Positions 26,564-34,697 of a stretch of DNA of 64,000 bases are shown here, in pieces; within the stretch, counting starts at the first letter, position 1; the number at the start of each line of letters is the position of its first letter. Below the pieces are notes generated by a model. The model had not been told where the DNA came from and did not search any database. It saw only the letters and a list, made by a program, of their open reading frames with translations. A program made the translations under genes and the position numbers. The stretch comes from Halosolutus amylolyticus (GTDB lineage: Archaea; Halobacteriota; Halobacteria; Halobacteriales; Natrialbaceae). The DNA lies in NCBI RefSeq assembly GCF_023566055.1, contig NZ_JALIQP010000005.1:124001-188000 (forward strand). The letters run 5' to 3'.

Positions 26564-27748
26564 ATGAAGCTGGCGATGATCGGATTCGGACAGGCCGGTG
26601 GCAAGATCGTCGATCGATTCCTCGATTACGACGATCGCACCAACAGCGGGATCGTCCGAGCGGCGATCGCGGTCAACTCCGCGAAAGCGGACCTCATCGG
26701 TCTCGACAATATTCCACAGGAGAACCGCGTACTCATCGGCCAGGCCCGGGTCAAGGGCCACGGCGTGGGTGCTGACAACGAACTCGGCGCGGAAATCGCC
26801 GAGGAGGACATCGACGAGGTCCAGAACGCGATCGACGCGATTCCGACCCACGAGGTCGACGCGTTCCTGATCGTCGCCGGTATGGGTGGCGGGACGGGCT
26901 CCGGCGGCGCGCCCGTTCTCGCGAAACACCTCAAGCGAATCTACACCATCCCCGTCTACGGACTGGGCGTCCTGCCCGGGACGGACGAGGGCGGGATCTA
27001 CACGCTCAACGCGGCCCGATCGTTCCAGACGTTCGTCCGCGAAGTGGACAATCTGATGGTCTTCGACAACGACTCCTGGCGACAGACCGGCGAGTCGGTC
27101 GAGGGCGGGTACGACCAGATCAACGAGGAGATCGTCCGACGCTTCGGGATCCTCTTCGGTGCCGGCGAGGTGGGCGACGGACAGGAGGTCGCCGAGAGCG
27201 TCGTCGACTCCTCGGAGATCATCAATACGCTCTCCGGCGGTGGTGTCTCCACCGTCGGCTTCGCGAGCGAGGAGGTCGAACTCAACACGGGCGGTGGCCT
27301 CCTCTCGCGCTTTACCGGCGACGGCGGCGGTGGCAGCGACGACGACCTCGACGCCGCGAACACGACCAATCGCATCACCAGCCTCGTCCGCAAGGCCGCA
27401 CTCGGCCGGCTGACGCTCCCGTGTGAGATCGAAGGCACCGAGCGTGCCCTGCTCGTGCTCTCCGGTCCCTCGGAGTACCTGAACCGGAAAGGCATCGAAC
27501 GCGGCCGCAAGTGGCTCGAAGAGGAAACCGGGAGCATGGAGGTCCGTGGCGGCGACTTCCCGCGGGGCGAACCCGAGGTCGCAGCCGCCATCCTGCTGTC
27601 GGGCGTGACGAACGTCCCGCGGATCAAGCGACTCCAGCAGGTCGCGATCGAGGCACAGGACAACATCGACGACATCCAGGCCGAGAGCGAGGAGAACCTC
27701 GAGGAACTCGTCGAGGACGACGAGGACGAACTGGAACCGCTGTTCTGA
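26564..27748 (+). CDS. cetZ: CetZ tubulin-like cytoskeletal GTPase
   Basis: The 394-residue protein starts MKLAMIGFGQAGGKIVDRF, and the tubulin signature GMGGGTGSG lies at 106-114. NxxxxD-type sequence (LMVFDNDSW) and the T7-like region EGGYDQINEEIV fit the CetZ group rather than FtsZ. CetZ proteins control cell shape and motility in haloarchaea. The C-terminus is an acidic tail (EELVEDDEDELEPLF). The gene is followed by cofC and cofG, an arrangement I believe is conserved around cetZ1 in haloarchaea. It has one of the strongest promoters visible in the window. Confidence 0.93.
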   Translation: MKLAMIGFGQAGGKIVDRFLDYDDRTNSGIVRAAIAVNSAKADLIGLDNIPQENRVLIGQARVKGHGVGADNELGAEIAEEDIDEVQNAIDAIPTHEVDAFLIVAGMGGGTGSGGAPVLAKHLKRIYTIPVYGLGVLPGTDEGGIYTLNAARSFQTFVREVDNLMVFDNDSWRQTGESVEGGYDQINEEIVRRFGILFGAGEVGDGQEVAESVVDSSEIINTLSGGGVSTVGFASEEVELNTGGGLLSRFTGDGGGGSDDDLDAANTTNRITSLVRKAALGRLTLPCEIEGTERALLVLSGPSEYLNRKGIERGRKWLEEETGSMEVRGGDFPRGEPEVAAAILLSGVTNVPRIKRLQQVAIEAQDNIDDIQAESEENLEELVEDDEDELEPLF

Positions 27749-27915
27749 GTCACCGGCGGGTTTCGACGGTCGGCGCCGACGGCAGTGAGGCGCACTCGGG
27801 AAAGGGGGTGGATCGATCGTCGCCCGTCACGTCGATCCGCGAGACGCGATCGAACGGGCGTTGGCCGCCAGAGACTCCGACGTGTTTTTGAGCGCGTACC
27901 GGCTACGTCCCCCAG

Positions 27916-28551
27916 ATGCAGGTCGTCGTCCCGTTCGCAGTCGAGAATCCGAAGACCCGGCTCGAGCCGGTGCTCGATCCCGACGAGCGATCGACGGTCG
28001 CGCGAGCCATGCTCGCGGACGTCGTCACCGCCGTCGCTGACGCGGGCCACGAGCCGACGGTCCTGGCGACGGAGCCCCTCGATCTCGCGGTCGACGCGGC
28101 CCCGGTCGCGATCGACGACCGGCCGCTGACGCCCGCGGTCAACGCGCGACTCGACGTCGCGGACGGCCCCGTCGCGATCGTCATGGCCGACCTCGCGCTG
28201 GCGACGCCGGCGGCGCTCGCACGACTGTTCTCGACGGACGGCGACGTCGTGATCGCGCCGGGGCGGGGCGGCGGGACGAACGCGCTCGTCGTTCGCCACT
28301 CCGAGTTCCGTGTCGACTACCACGGCGCGTCGTATCTCGACCACCGCGCGATCGCCCGCGAGATCGGGGCCGCCGTCGAGACGATCGACTCGTTCCGGCT
28401 CGCGACCGACATCGACGAGCCGGCGGACCTCGTCGAGGTGCTCGTCCACGCCGACGGACGGGCGGCCGACGCGCTCCGCGAGCTGGGGTTCGAACTCGAC
28501 GCGTCCGACGGCCGGGTCGACGTCGCCCGCGTCCCGGCGGCGCGGGACTGA
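27916..28551 (+). CDS. cofC: 2-phospho-L-lactate guanylyltransferase (F420 biosynthesis)
   Basis: The 211-residue nucleotidyltransferase activates phospholactate (or the related substrate) with GTP for coenzyme F420. The start [20 protein letters not shown] carries the Lys/Arg of the GT-A NTP-binding region. [10 protein letters not shown] is the metal-binding strand, and [14 protein letters not shown] binds the base. [14 protein letters not shown] near the end is typical of CofC/FbiD. cofG follows at 54 nt. Confidence 0.9.
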   Translation: MQVVVPFAVENPKTRLEPVLDPDERSTVARAMLADVVTAVADAGHEPTVLATEPLDLAVDAAPVAIDDRPLTPAVNARLDVADGPVAIVMADLALATPAALARLFSTDGDVVIAPGRGGGTNALVVRHSEFRVDYHGASYLDHRAIAREIGAAVETIDSFRLATDIDEPADLVEVLVHADGRAADALRELGFELDASDGRVDVARVPAARD

Positions 28552-28605
28552 AGCGGACCGATCGAAGGTGAAGCCTTATGTGCGCCGCGACGACACACCG
28601 AGGTG

Positions 28606-29745
28606 ATGCTTCCCGGGGCGAGCGAGTACGGTATCGACCTGTCGATCGACGACGCGGCCGTCGAGCGGCTGCTGGACGTCGGGCCGGCCGACGTCGCCGG
28701 GCCGTCGGAGCTGACGTTCGCGCGGAACGTCTTCGTCCCCCTGACGACGGCCTGCCGCTACACCTGTACCTACTGTACGTACTTCGATCCACCGGGACAG
28801 GCCTCGTTGCTCTCGCTCGAGGAGGTCCGGGAGATCTGCCGGCGCGGGGCCGACGCGGGCTGTACGGAGGCCCTCTTTACCTTCGGCGACGATCCGGACG
28901 ATCGCTACACGGCGATCCACGACCAGCTGGCGGAGTGGGGCCACGACTCGATCCACACCTACCTCCGCGAGGCCTGCGAGGTCGCTCTCGAGGAGGGGCT
29001 CCTGCCACACGCCAACCCGGGCGACCAGACTCGCGAGCAGATGGCCGAAGTCGCGGACGTCAACGCCAGCATGGGCGTCATGCTCGAGTCGACCGCCGCG
29101 GTCGACGCCCACGCCGGTCCACGAAAGAAGGAGCCGGCCCAGCGCCTGCGGACGATCCGGACCGCCGGCGAACTCGACGTCGCGTTCACCACGGGCATCC
29201 TCGTCGGCATCGGGGAGACGTGGCGCGATCGGGCCGAGAGCCTGCTTGCGATCGCCGAGATGCACGACCGGTACGATCACGTCCAGGAGGTGATCGTCCA
29301 GCCGGTGGTGGAGAACGAGCGCTGGTCCGACGGGTCGCCCGACCTCGAAACCATGCGCCGCGTGACGGCGATGGCCCGCGCCGCCTTGCCGGAGGAAATC
29401 TCCGTACAGGTTCCGCCGAACCTCGCGCCCGCCCGGGACCTGATCGACTGCGGCGTCGACGACCTCGGCGGCGTCTCGCCGATCACCGACGATCACATCA
29501 ATCCCGACTACGCGTGGCCCGCCCTGCGGGAACTCGAGGAGATCGCCGAGACGGCGGGGCTTCCCCTGCACGAGCGCCTACCCGTCTACGAGCGGTTCCT
29601 GCCCGCCGACCTGCGACCGGCGGACTTCGACGGGGTGCCCGCGGAAAGGGCGGACGACGGCGACCGGGAGTGGATCTCCCCGACGATCCGATCGGCCCTC
29701 GTGGCCGACGACGCGGCCGGGGACCGTTACCGGAGCGTGCTCTAG
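28606..29745 (+). CDS. cofG: FO synthase subunit 1, radical SAM
   Basis: The 379-residue enzyme is the CofG half of 7,8-didemethyl-8-hydroxy-5-deazariboflavin synthase. It works with CofH, encoded 2 kb away on the other strand. The radical SAM cluster is CRYTCTYC (Cys50, Cys54, Cys57), in FVPLTTACRYTCTYC. GMLGSTA-like SAM contacts are seen as MGVMLESTAAVDA. GGVSPITDDHINP is a family signature. ATG 28606 was chosen; the preceding GTG at 28603 would add one residue. Confidence 0.94.
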   Translation: MLPGASEYGIDLSIDDAAVERLLDVGPADVAGPSELTFARNVFVPLTTACRYTCTYCTYFDPPGQASLLSLEEVREICRRGADAGCTEALFTFGDDPDDRYTAIHDQLAEWGHDSIHTYLREACEVALEEGLLPHANPGDQTREQMAEVADVNASMGVMLESTAAVDAHAGPRKKEPAQRLRTIRTAGELDVAFTTGILVGIGETWRDRAESLLAIAEMHDRYDHVQEVIVQPVVENERWSDGSPDLETMRRVTAMARAALPEEISVQVPPNLAPARDLIDCGVDDLGGVSPITDDHINPDYAWPALRELEEIAETAGLPLHERLPVYERFLPADLRPADFDGVPAERADDGDREWISPTIRSALVADDAAGDRYRSVL

Positions 29746-29771
29746 GACGGCACTCCCGGCTGACGATTGTA

Positions 29772-29806
29772 ACAGCCGTTTTTCCGCACATCACGGCCGT
29801 TTTTTC
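29772..29806 (+). terminator. Tandem T-tract terminator after cofG
   Basis: A roughly 22-bp unit of the form GCCGTTTTT-CGCAC-TCAC is repeated twice in near-perfect tandem. The T-runs are at 29779-29783 (5 T) and 29800-29805 (6 T), and a degraded third unit follows. Archaeal termination occurs at such T-tracts. It lies 27-60 nt after the cofG stop. Confidence 0.6.
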
Positions 29807-29866
29807 GCACGTCACAGCCCGCTTCTCCGTTCCGTTGCGCCCGTTCTTCGCCCCGCATCCGACGAC

Positions 29867-29872
29867 TTATTG
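29867..29872 (+). promoter_or_regulatory. TATA-like box before the hsp20 mini-ORF
   Basis: TTATTG is centred 27 nt upstream of the ATG at 29896, the distance expected for a leaderless mRNA. The GTG of the hsp20-like gene lies 59 nt further downstream. Confidence 0.45.
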
Positions 29873-29895
29873 TGGGCTGACCACTACCTCCTGGT

Positions 29896-29958
29896 ATGGT
29901 GTGTCACAACGTGCCAATTCAGTCCGTTCCCCGGATCTGCGGGGGTGAGCCGGCGTGA
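29896..29958 (+). CDS. Mini-ORF of 20 codons overlapping the hsp20 start
   Basis: The ORF encodes MVCHNVPIQS and ten further residues, ending GGEPA, with two cysteines. Its TGA overlaps the GTG start of the next gene (GTGA). A TATA-like box lies at the leaderless distance. It could be a leader peptide that couples translation. No homology is claimed, and chance is possible. Confidence 0.35.
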   Translation: MVCHNVPIQSVPRICGGEPA

Positions 29959-30488
29959 GCGACGACCGACCGCCGGCGGAGGACGACTCCTCTGCGGACG
30001 GGACACCCGACGACGGCGACGATCGAACCGGCGCGGGTGGATTCCGCTTCGAGGCCGGACTCCGATCGCTCACGGACCTCCTCGATGCCCTCGTCGACGT
30101 GACGGTCACCGACGCCCTGCCGCCCCCGGCCGAACGGGCCGATCGATCGACTGACCCACGAGGGCGGTCGGGCGACGACCCCGGCCGAGCGTCCGATGGC
30201 GATCGATCGAACGGGTTTCACACGACGGGGCGGCGTCCGACACCCGCCGCCGAGCACCTCGTCGACAGCCGGCGCGCCGACGGCGAGTTCGTCGTCACCG
30301 CCGACGTTCCCGGCGCGAGCAGGGACGACCTCTCGGTTAGGATCGATCCGCGGACCAGCGAGCTGGTGATCACCGTCTCGGGGACCGTCCTCGAACGGGT
30401 CGCGACGCCGTGGCGATCGGTCGAGGCGACCAGGGTCCGGTTCAACAACGGCGTGCTCGAGGTCAGGCTTCGGTCGGCCGACTCCTGA
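29955..30488 (+). CDS. Hsp20/alpha-crystallin-like (GvpH-type) protein
   Basis: The 177-residue protein has a long acidic, Gly/Asp-rich disordered N-terminus (1-105). The C-terminal alpha-crystallin-like sandwich follows: GEFVVTADVPGASRDDLSVR, LVITVSG, and VRFNNGVLEVRL, which fits the GVLEV/GxLxI family hallmark. It resembles the GvpH-like small heat-shock group of haloarchaea, although no gas-vesicle genes are near. It is likely a holdase. The start is GTG at 29955, overlapped by the mini-ORF. The TGA is the first three bases of the half palindrome. Confidence 0.78.
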   Translation: MSDDRPPAEDDSSADGTPDDGDDRTGAGGFRFEAGLRSLTDLLDALVDVTVTDALPPPAERADRSTDPRGRSGDDPGRASDGDRSNGFHTTGRRPTPAAEHLVDSRRADGEFVVTADVPGASRDDLSVRIDPRTSELVITVSGTVLERVATPWRSVEATRVRFNNGVLEVRLRSADS

Positions 30489-30525
30489 TACGGTCCATTG
30501 TGATTCGTTACCGGTGATCACTGTC
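30486..30525. repeat. Half copy of the stop-codon palindrome
   Basis: TGATACGGTCC at the stop of the hsp20-like gene, then GTTACCGGTG, match one arm of copy A at about 26 of 36 positions. The second arm is missing. It is the only example placed at the stop of a plus-strand gene. Confidence 0.65.
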
Positions 30526-30566
30526 CCGGTCGGACGATCTCCGATAAAACGTTACAACGATCCGCA

Positions 30567-30651
30567 CGAGACGGATTGCTGTACCGACGCCCCGGCGCAA
30601 CCGCCGACGGGTCGCTGTTGCGCCGAAACTGACGGACAGCAGTCCGTATGA
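30567..30651. repeat. Palindrome copy E (85 bp), not at a stop codon
   Basis: The left end is degraded to CGAGACGG; the right end is CCGTATGA. The core arms are CCGGCGCAACCGC and GCTGTTGCGCCG. It lies 19 nt beyond the TAG of the minus-strand gene at 30671, so unlike the others it does not supply a stop codon; its gene-proximal end reads TCA rather than TGA. Confidence 0.85.
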
Positions 30652-30670
30652 TCCCGACTCGATCGCCGGG

Positions 30671-30952
30671 CTATCGTGACGCGGTGATCCCGAACCGATC
30701 GTCGTCGGTCCGTTCGAGGGCCGCTTCCTCGCGGAGGTTTACGACCCGTCCCGTCGGATTCGACTCGACCACGGCGCTGGCGTCGGTCGACTCGAGGGTG
30801 CCGAGCAATTGCGCTTTCGGCGGCTTCTGTGCGGCGGCGCAGTCGTAGATCGTGAGCAGTCCGCGGTCGCTCGCCTCGCGCTCGTAGACGACGACCTGGG
30901 CGTGGTTCGGCAGGTGCCACCGATCGTCGTCGATCGGGACGAGATGATTCAT
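30671..30952 (-). CDS. Small conserved-looking protein of unknown function
   Basis: The 93-residue protein starts MNHLVPIDDDRWHLPNHAQ and has a VVVYEREASDRGLLTIYDCAA core with a single Cys. Its tail is charged (VVNLREEAALERTDDDRF). The strand pattern suggests a small single-domain fold. I do not recognise the family. ATG 30952 gives a hydrophilic start; the longer frame from 30997 would start inside palindrome copy F and was rejected. Confidence 0.6.
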   Translation of the reverse strand: MNHLVPIDDDRWHLPNHAQVVVYEREASDRGLLTIYDCAAAQKPPKAQLLGTLESTDASAVVESNPTGRVVNLREEAALERTDDDRFGITASR

Positions 30953-30993
30953 ACCGGGGGAACGGTCGGGGTCGGGAAAAAGCTGATCCGGCC

Positions 30994-31079
30994 TCATACG
31001 GTTTACTGTAAGTCAGTTCCGGCGCAACCGCCGCCCGGATCGCGGTTGCGCCGGTACATCGGTACAGCAATCCGTATCA
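30994..31079. repeat. Stop-codon palindrome, copy F (86 bp, core inverted)
   Basis: The ends are TCATACGG and CCGTATCA as in the other copies, but the internal arms are swapped: TTTACTGTAAGTCAG comes first and TACATCGGTACAGC last. The right end still supplies the TGA, here for cofH. Confidence 0.92.
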
Positions 31080-32450
31080 GTCGTCGGCCGGCATCGGCCG
31101 CTCCTCGTCCGTCAGCAGCGGCGTCCCGTCCGCTTTCGGCCCGAGGCGCGGCCCGAACGGCGGCTCGTCGGGGTCGACGACGCGCCGTTCGTCGTAGCCG
31201 GTCGATCGCTCGACGGGCACGCGACCGATCGAGGCGATCATCTCGACGTAGTCCGCGAACGACCGGTACTCGCCGTACTCGCCGCCGGCGCGTTTGGTGA
31301 TCTCCTCGGAAAGGATCGTTCCCATGAAGTCGTCCGCACCGCAGTTGAGCATCTTCAGTCCGCCCTCGTCGCCGTACTTGACCCACGACGACTGGATGTG
31401 ATCGACGTTGTCGAGGAACAGCCGCGAGACGGCGATCATGAGTTCGTCCTCGGCCTGCGAGGCCCCACCCGACACCACGTCGTGTTCGAACAGCGGCGTG
31501 TTCTGGTGGACGAACGAGAGCGGGACGAACTCCGTGATCGCGCCGTCGACGCGCTCTTGCAGGTCACGGACGCGTTTCAGGTGGAGGGCGCGATGGGCCT
31601 CGTTCTCCACGTGGCCGTACATGATCGTCGCCGTCAGCCCGAGACCGACGTTCGCGGCGGCCTCCATCGCGTCCAGCCAGTCGTCGGTGCCGATCTTGCC
31701 GGGGCAGATGACGTCGCGAACTTCGTCGACGAGGATTTCGGCGGCGGTACCGGGAACGGTGTCGAGACCCGCTTCCTTGAGTCGGCCGTACACCTCCTCG
31801 TAGGACCAGTCGGTGCCGCGGCGGGCGTGGTACCCCTCTTCGGGCGTCATCGAGTGAACGTGGACGCCGTCGACGCTCATCGCCGCCATCTGGTCGACGT
31901 ATGTTCCGGGACTCGTCTCGTAGACGTTCGGCGATTTGTAGTTGACTTCCTTCGGCTCCGGGTGAGCCTCCAGGATCTCCCGGTGCTCCTCGTCCAGCGC
32001 GAACGCGGGGTGGAGGCCGGAGACCGAGGTGACCTCGTAGATCCCGCGATCGACGGCGTCGGCCACGATCGCGCGGGACTCGCTCGGCGTCTTCGTGAAG
32101 CCGGCGGTCTCGACCGTCGCGTCCCGCTCGAAGGTGTGGGCGGCGTCCTTGAAGTTGCAGAACAGACAGCCCACGTTACAGGCCGTCGTGACGTTGTTGT
32201 TCAGGTTCGCGACGAAGGTGACCTCCTCGCCGACCACGTCGGCCCGGCGGCGATCGGCCGCCTCGAGCACCCGCTCTTTGCGATCGCGGCGGATGCCCTC
32301 GACGTCCGTTCCCGTGGTGAGTAACTCGATCGCGTCGTCGACCGTGAGTCGGTCGCCGGCGCGGGCTTTCGCGAGTGCGTTCTCGAACGACTGATCGGTC
32401 TCGGGAACGTAGTCGAACGTGAGGTCGGCGTCGGTCACCGGTCGCTCCAT
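31077..32450 (-). CDS. cofH: FO synthase subunit 2, radical SAM
   Basis: The 457-residue CofH subunit makes the FO deazaflavin chromophore from 5-amino-6-ribitylaminouracil and tyrosine together with CofG. The iron-sulfur motif is CNVGCLFC (Cys91, Cys95, Cys98), in the context VANLNNNVTTACNVGCLFC. Family segments TSVSGLHPAF, VHVHSMTPEEGYHARRGTDW and GLGLTATIMYGHVE are clear. The ATG at 32450 was preferred because the frame upstream is basic and unlike the family. The stop is in palindrome copy F. It lies back-to-back with the purC leader region. Confidence 0.94.
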   Translation of the reverse strand: MERPVTDADLTFDYVPETDQSFENALAKARAGDRLTVDDAIELLTTGTDVEGIRRDRKERVLEAADRRRADVVGEEVTFVANLNNNVTTACNVGCLFCNFKDAAHTFERDATVETAGFTKTPSESRAIVADAVDRGIYEVTSVSGLHPAFALDEEHREILEAHPEPKEVNYKSPNVYETSPGTYVDQMAAMSVDGVHVHSMTPEEGYHARRGTDWSYEEVYGRLKEAGLDTVPGTAAEILVDEVRDVICPGKIGTDDWLDAMEAAANVGLGLTATIMYGHVENEAHRALHLKRVRDLQERVDGAITEFVPLSFVHQNTPLFEHDVVSGGASQAEDELMIAVSRLFLDNVDHIQSSWVKYGDEGGLKMLNCGADDFMGTILSEEITKRAGGEYGEYRSFADYVEMIASIGRVPVERSTGYDERRVVDPDEPPFGPRLGPKADGTPLLTDEERPMPADD

Positions 32451-32591
32451 CGTCGTACCGATGCCGGTACAGTGAGAAAAACGTGGTGGTCCCGGTGGTA
32501 CGGCAGTCCCTCCGACGAGCGGTTCCGGATCGCGATCGATGCGGTCGTTCTCCGCGCGTCGGCGGCGACAGTTCGCCACGACGATACTGAA

Positions 32592-32602
32592 ACCTTCTTA
32601 CC
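32592..32602 (+). promoter_or_regulatory. TATA-like box of the purC transcript
   Basis: ACCTTCTTACC is centred about 28 nt before the ATG at 32625. The predicted mRNA would therefore begin at the first mini-ORF, about 95 nt ahead of the purC GTG. Confidence 0.45.
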
Positions 32603-32624
32603 GTCCGCCCACAGCAACTGGTGT

Positions 32625-32663
32625 ATGAACTGCGGCCCGCGTGCCCGGGGGTGTCTTGGATGA
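32625..32663 (+). CDS. Mini-ORF 1 before purC (12 codons)
   Basis: The ORF encodes MNCGPRARGCLG with two Cys. Its stop TGA overlaps the ATG of mini-ORF 2 (ATGA). Its start is at the leaderless distance from the TATA-like box. It may be a leader peptide; chance is not excluded. Confidence 0.4.
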   Translation: MNCGPRARGCLG

Positions 32664-32722
32664 CTACACTCACAGCGATGCTGTTCGAACGTCACAAAAC
32701 CCACAGGGGGTGGATTTTGTGA
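32660..32722 (+). CDS. Mini-ORF 2 before purC (20 codons)
   Basis: The ORF encodes MTTLTAMLFE, ten further residues and a stop, and ends RGWIL. It overlaps mini-ORF 1 by ATGA and purC by GTGA. Its second half is made by the inverted repeat at 32691-32723, so ribosomes translating it would melt that stem. Confidence 0.4.
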   Translation: MTTLTAMLFERHKTHRGWIL

Positions 32723-32723
32723 C
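32691..32723 (+). promoter_or_regulatory. 14-bp inverted repeat covering the purC start codon
   Basis: GTCACAAAACCCAC (32691-32704) and GTGGATTTTGTGAC (32710-32723) pair with one mismatch around the loop AGGGG. The purC GTG (32719-32721) lies in the 3' arm. It can act as an mRNA hairpin that hides the start codon, or as a dyad for a DNA-binding regulator. Confidence 0.65.
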
Positions 32724-33738
32724 GAGTGTCAAAGAGTTCCGGATCGAGGCGGAAGCGACGGCCGACAGCCTCGGTCGCGGCTCGTTCGTCTTCACCGACG
32801 ACTACTCCGTCTTCGACTGGGGCAAGATGCCCGATCGGATCCCCCAGAAGGGGGCCAGCCTCTGTTCGATGGGCGCGTTCAACTTCGAACTGCTCGAGTC
32901 CGAGGGCGTCCCGACCCACTACCGCGGTGTTGTCGAGAACGGCGAGGTCGTCCCGCTCGCAGAGACCGAGAACCCGCCCCGGGAGATGGCGATCGACCTC
33001 ACGCAGGTCCCCGACCTGCCACACGAGGGCCGGGAATACGATTACGAGGCCTACCACGCCGACGCGGGGGAGAACTATCTCGTCCCGCTCGAGATCGTCT
33101 TCCGCAACCGCGTCCCCGTCGGGTCGAGCCTGCGCCGGCGGACCGACCCCGCCGATCACGGCCTCGACCTCGCGGCGTGGCCCGACGAGGCCGTCGACCT
33201 CGACGAGCCGATCGTCGAGTTCTCCACGAAGTACGAGGAGAGCGATCGCTACCTCGATCGCGAGGAGGCAGATTACATCGCCGGCAACGCCGCTATCGGC
33301 GACCTCGAGTCGATCGCGCGGGAGGTAAACCGGATCGTCACCGAGCAGGCCGACGCGGCCGGGCTGGTCCACGAGGACGGCAAGATCGAGTGTCTCTACT
33401 ACGACGGCGAGATTCGCGTCGGCGACGTCGTCGGCACGTTCGACGAGAACCGCTTCAGCTACGAGGGAACCCAGCTCTCGAAGGAAGTGATCCGCCAGTA
33501 CCACAAGCGCACCCAGCCGGAGTGGGTCGAGGCGGTCTCCGAGGCGAAAGCGGAGGCGAAGCGGTCGGACGTCGCCGACTGGAAGGGACTGTGTGACATC
33601 GATCCCGAACCGCTCGACGAATCCGTGATCGAGACGGCACGAGACATGTACTGTGCCGGTGCCAACGCGTACATGGATCGCGACCTGTTCGACGCGCCGC
33701 CGCTCTCGAGCGCGATCGGGGCCGTCCGGCGTCTCTGA
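32719..33738 (+). CDS. purC: SAICAR synthetase (purine biosynthesis)
   Basis: The 339-residue enzyme joins CAIR and aspartate using ATP. The GTG start gives VTSVKEFRIEAEATADSLGRGSFVFTDDYSVFDWGKMPD, and such a start is what I expect for haloarchaeal PurC. Motifs include PQKGASLCSMGAFNFELL, LVPLEIVFRNRVPVGSSLRRR and the DGEIRVGD loop; KEVIRQYHK closes the core. It is longer than bacterial PurC (about 240), with an archaeal C-terminal extension. The start region is enclosed in an inverted repeat and follows two overlapping mini-ORFs. Confidence 0.92.
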   Translation: MTSVKEFRIEAEATADSLGRGSFVFTDDYSVFDWGKMPDRIPQKGASLCSMGAFNFELLESEGVPTHYRGVVENGEVVPLAETENPPREMAIDLTQVPDLPHEGREYDYEAYHADAGENYLVPLEIVFRNRVPVGSSLRRRTDPADHGLDLAAWPDEAVDLDEPIVEFSTKYEESDRYLDREEADYIAGNAAIGDLESIAREVNRIVTEQADAAGLVHEDGKIECLYYDGEIRVGDVVGTFDENRFSYEGTQLSKEVIRQYHKRTQPEWVEAVSEAKAEAKRSDVADWKGLCDIDPEPLDESVIETARDMYCAGANAYMDRDLFDAPPLSSAIGAVRRL

Positions 33739-33870
33739 ACCCCCGCTCGCGATCGATCGCCGTCGGTTCTCGCCCGCGCGAATCCGCTCTATCTGTGAGT
33801 CATGATACCACGTTTTCCCCGCTAACGGCGTCGGTTCCCCGCGATACCCGGCGCACAAAGTAACCCTCAT

Positions 33871-34119
33871 ATGGCGGGAGTCCCGACTGACTGGCGAGCA
33901 CAAATGACGGCTCCCATCGGTGGACTCGCAGCCAGTATCGTCCCGTCCAGTCCGACCGGCGCGATCGCGATCGTCGCCAGCGTCATGCTGACCATCACCG
34001 TTGCGGTGTTCGCGTTCCTCGCGATCGCACCCCTCCTCTCGGAGACGTGGACGGAGCAACTGAACGCCACCCCGAACGGCGGCCCGTCGATCGAGCAGAC
34101 GACCAACGAAGCCGACTAG
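33871..34119 (+). CDS. Small single-pass membrane protein
   Basis: The 82-residue protein has one hydrophobic helix (AIAIVASVMLTITVAVFAFLA, about residues 31-51) between a short N-terminus and an acidic, Asn/Thr-rich tail. I do not recognise it. The start could also be ATG 33904 (71 residues), which leaves the helix untouched and fits a short leader from the AT-rich patch near 33857. Confidence 0.55.
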   Translation: MAGVPTDWRAQMTAPIGGLAASIVPSSPTGAIAIVASVMLTITVAVFAFLAIAPLLSETWTEQLNATPNGGPSIEQTTNEAD

Positions 34120-34321
34120 AAATCGCCGCTCGACGCGACTCGGTTTTCCGTCGCTGTGAATCGAGACGTCCCGTTTCGTCCAGCGACGAGCCCGTCGACT
34201 GATCCGATCGTCGTATCGACGCGTCGGACGGCGGTTCGAGCCGTGCACGCGACGGTTCGGCCGGATCGTGCCACCCCCAGAGGTATGGCGTTCGCAGTGG
34301 TACGACGCCCGAGTTGATCCC

Positions 34322-34648
34322 ATGACCGACAACCACCCAGAACGTACCCGCGAGCTCGGGGTCGAATTCGGCGACCTTTACTCGAAACTCCGCGAGCACG
34401 GCTATCCGATCACGACCGAGGAACTCGTCGACGTCTACGGCGAGGACGCGATTCAACTCCCGTGGGGGTCGACCCTGATCAAAGAGGTGCTCGATCCGAT
34501 CGCCACCGAGACGTACGAGTCCCCCGCGGAGGCCCGCGAGGCGATCTTCAATATGGTCGATAGCAGGGCGATCGGCCGAAAGTACTACTCCGATCGGACC
34601 CCGCCGGCCCTCGGTGAACGCCGACAGGACGAGCAACTGTCGTTTTGA
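34322..34648 (+). CDS. DUF5789 family protein
   Basis: The 108-residue protein matches the haloarchaeal DUF5789 pattern: EELVDVYGEDAIQLPWGSTL, KEVLDPIATETYESPAEARE and FNMVDSRAIGRKYYSDR. It has no catalytic or metal-binding motif. The function is unknown. The ATG at 34322 gives a short charged N-terminus; the longer frame from 34268 begins with an atypical basic stretch. Confidence 0.75.
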   Translation: MTDNHPERTRELGVEFGDLYSKLREHGYPITTEELVDVYGEDAIQLPWGSTLIKEVLDPIATETYESPAEAREAIFNMVDSRAIGRKYYSDRTPPALGERRQDEQLSF

Positions 34649-34697
34649 CGAGACGACGCTCGCCTGCGTCACAGGGGGCGCCGCTCGTCGTCGTGGT

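Noticed and set aside
30952-30997. Longer start for the 30671-30952 gene at 30997
   Set aside because: That ATG is part of palindrome copy F (TCATACGG), so it is a by-product of the repeat.
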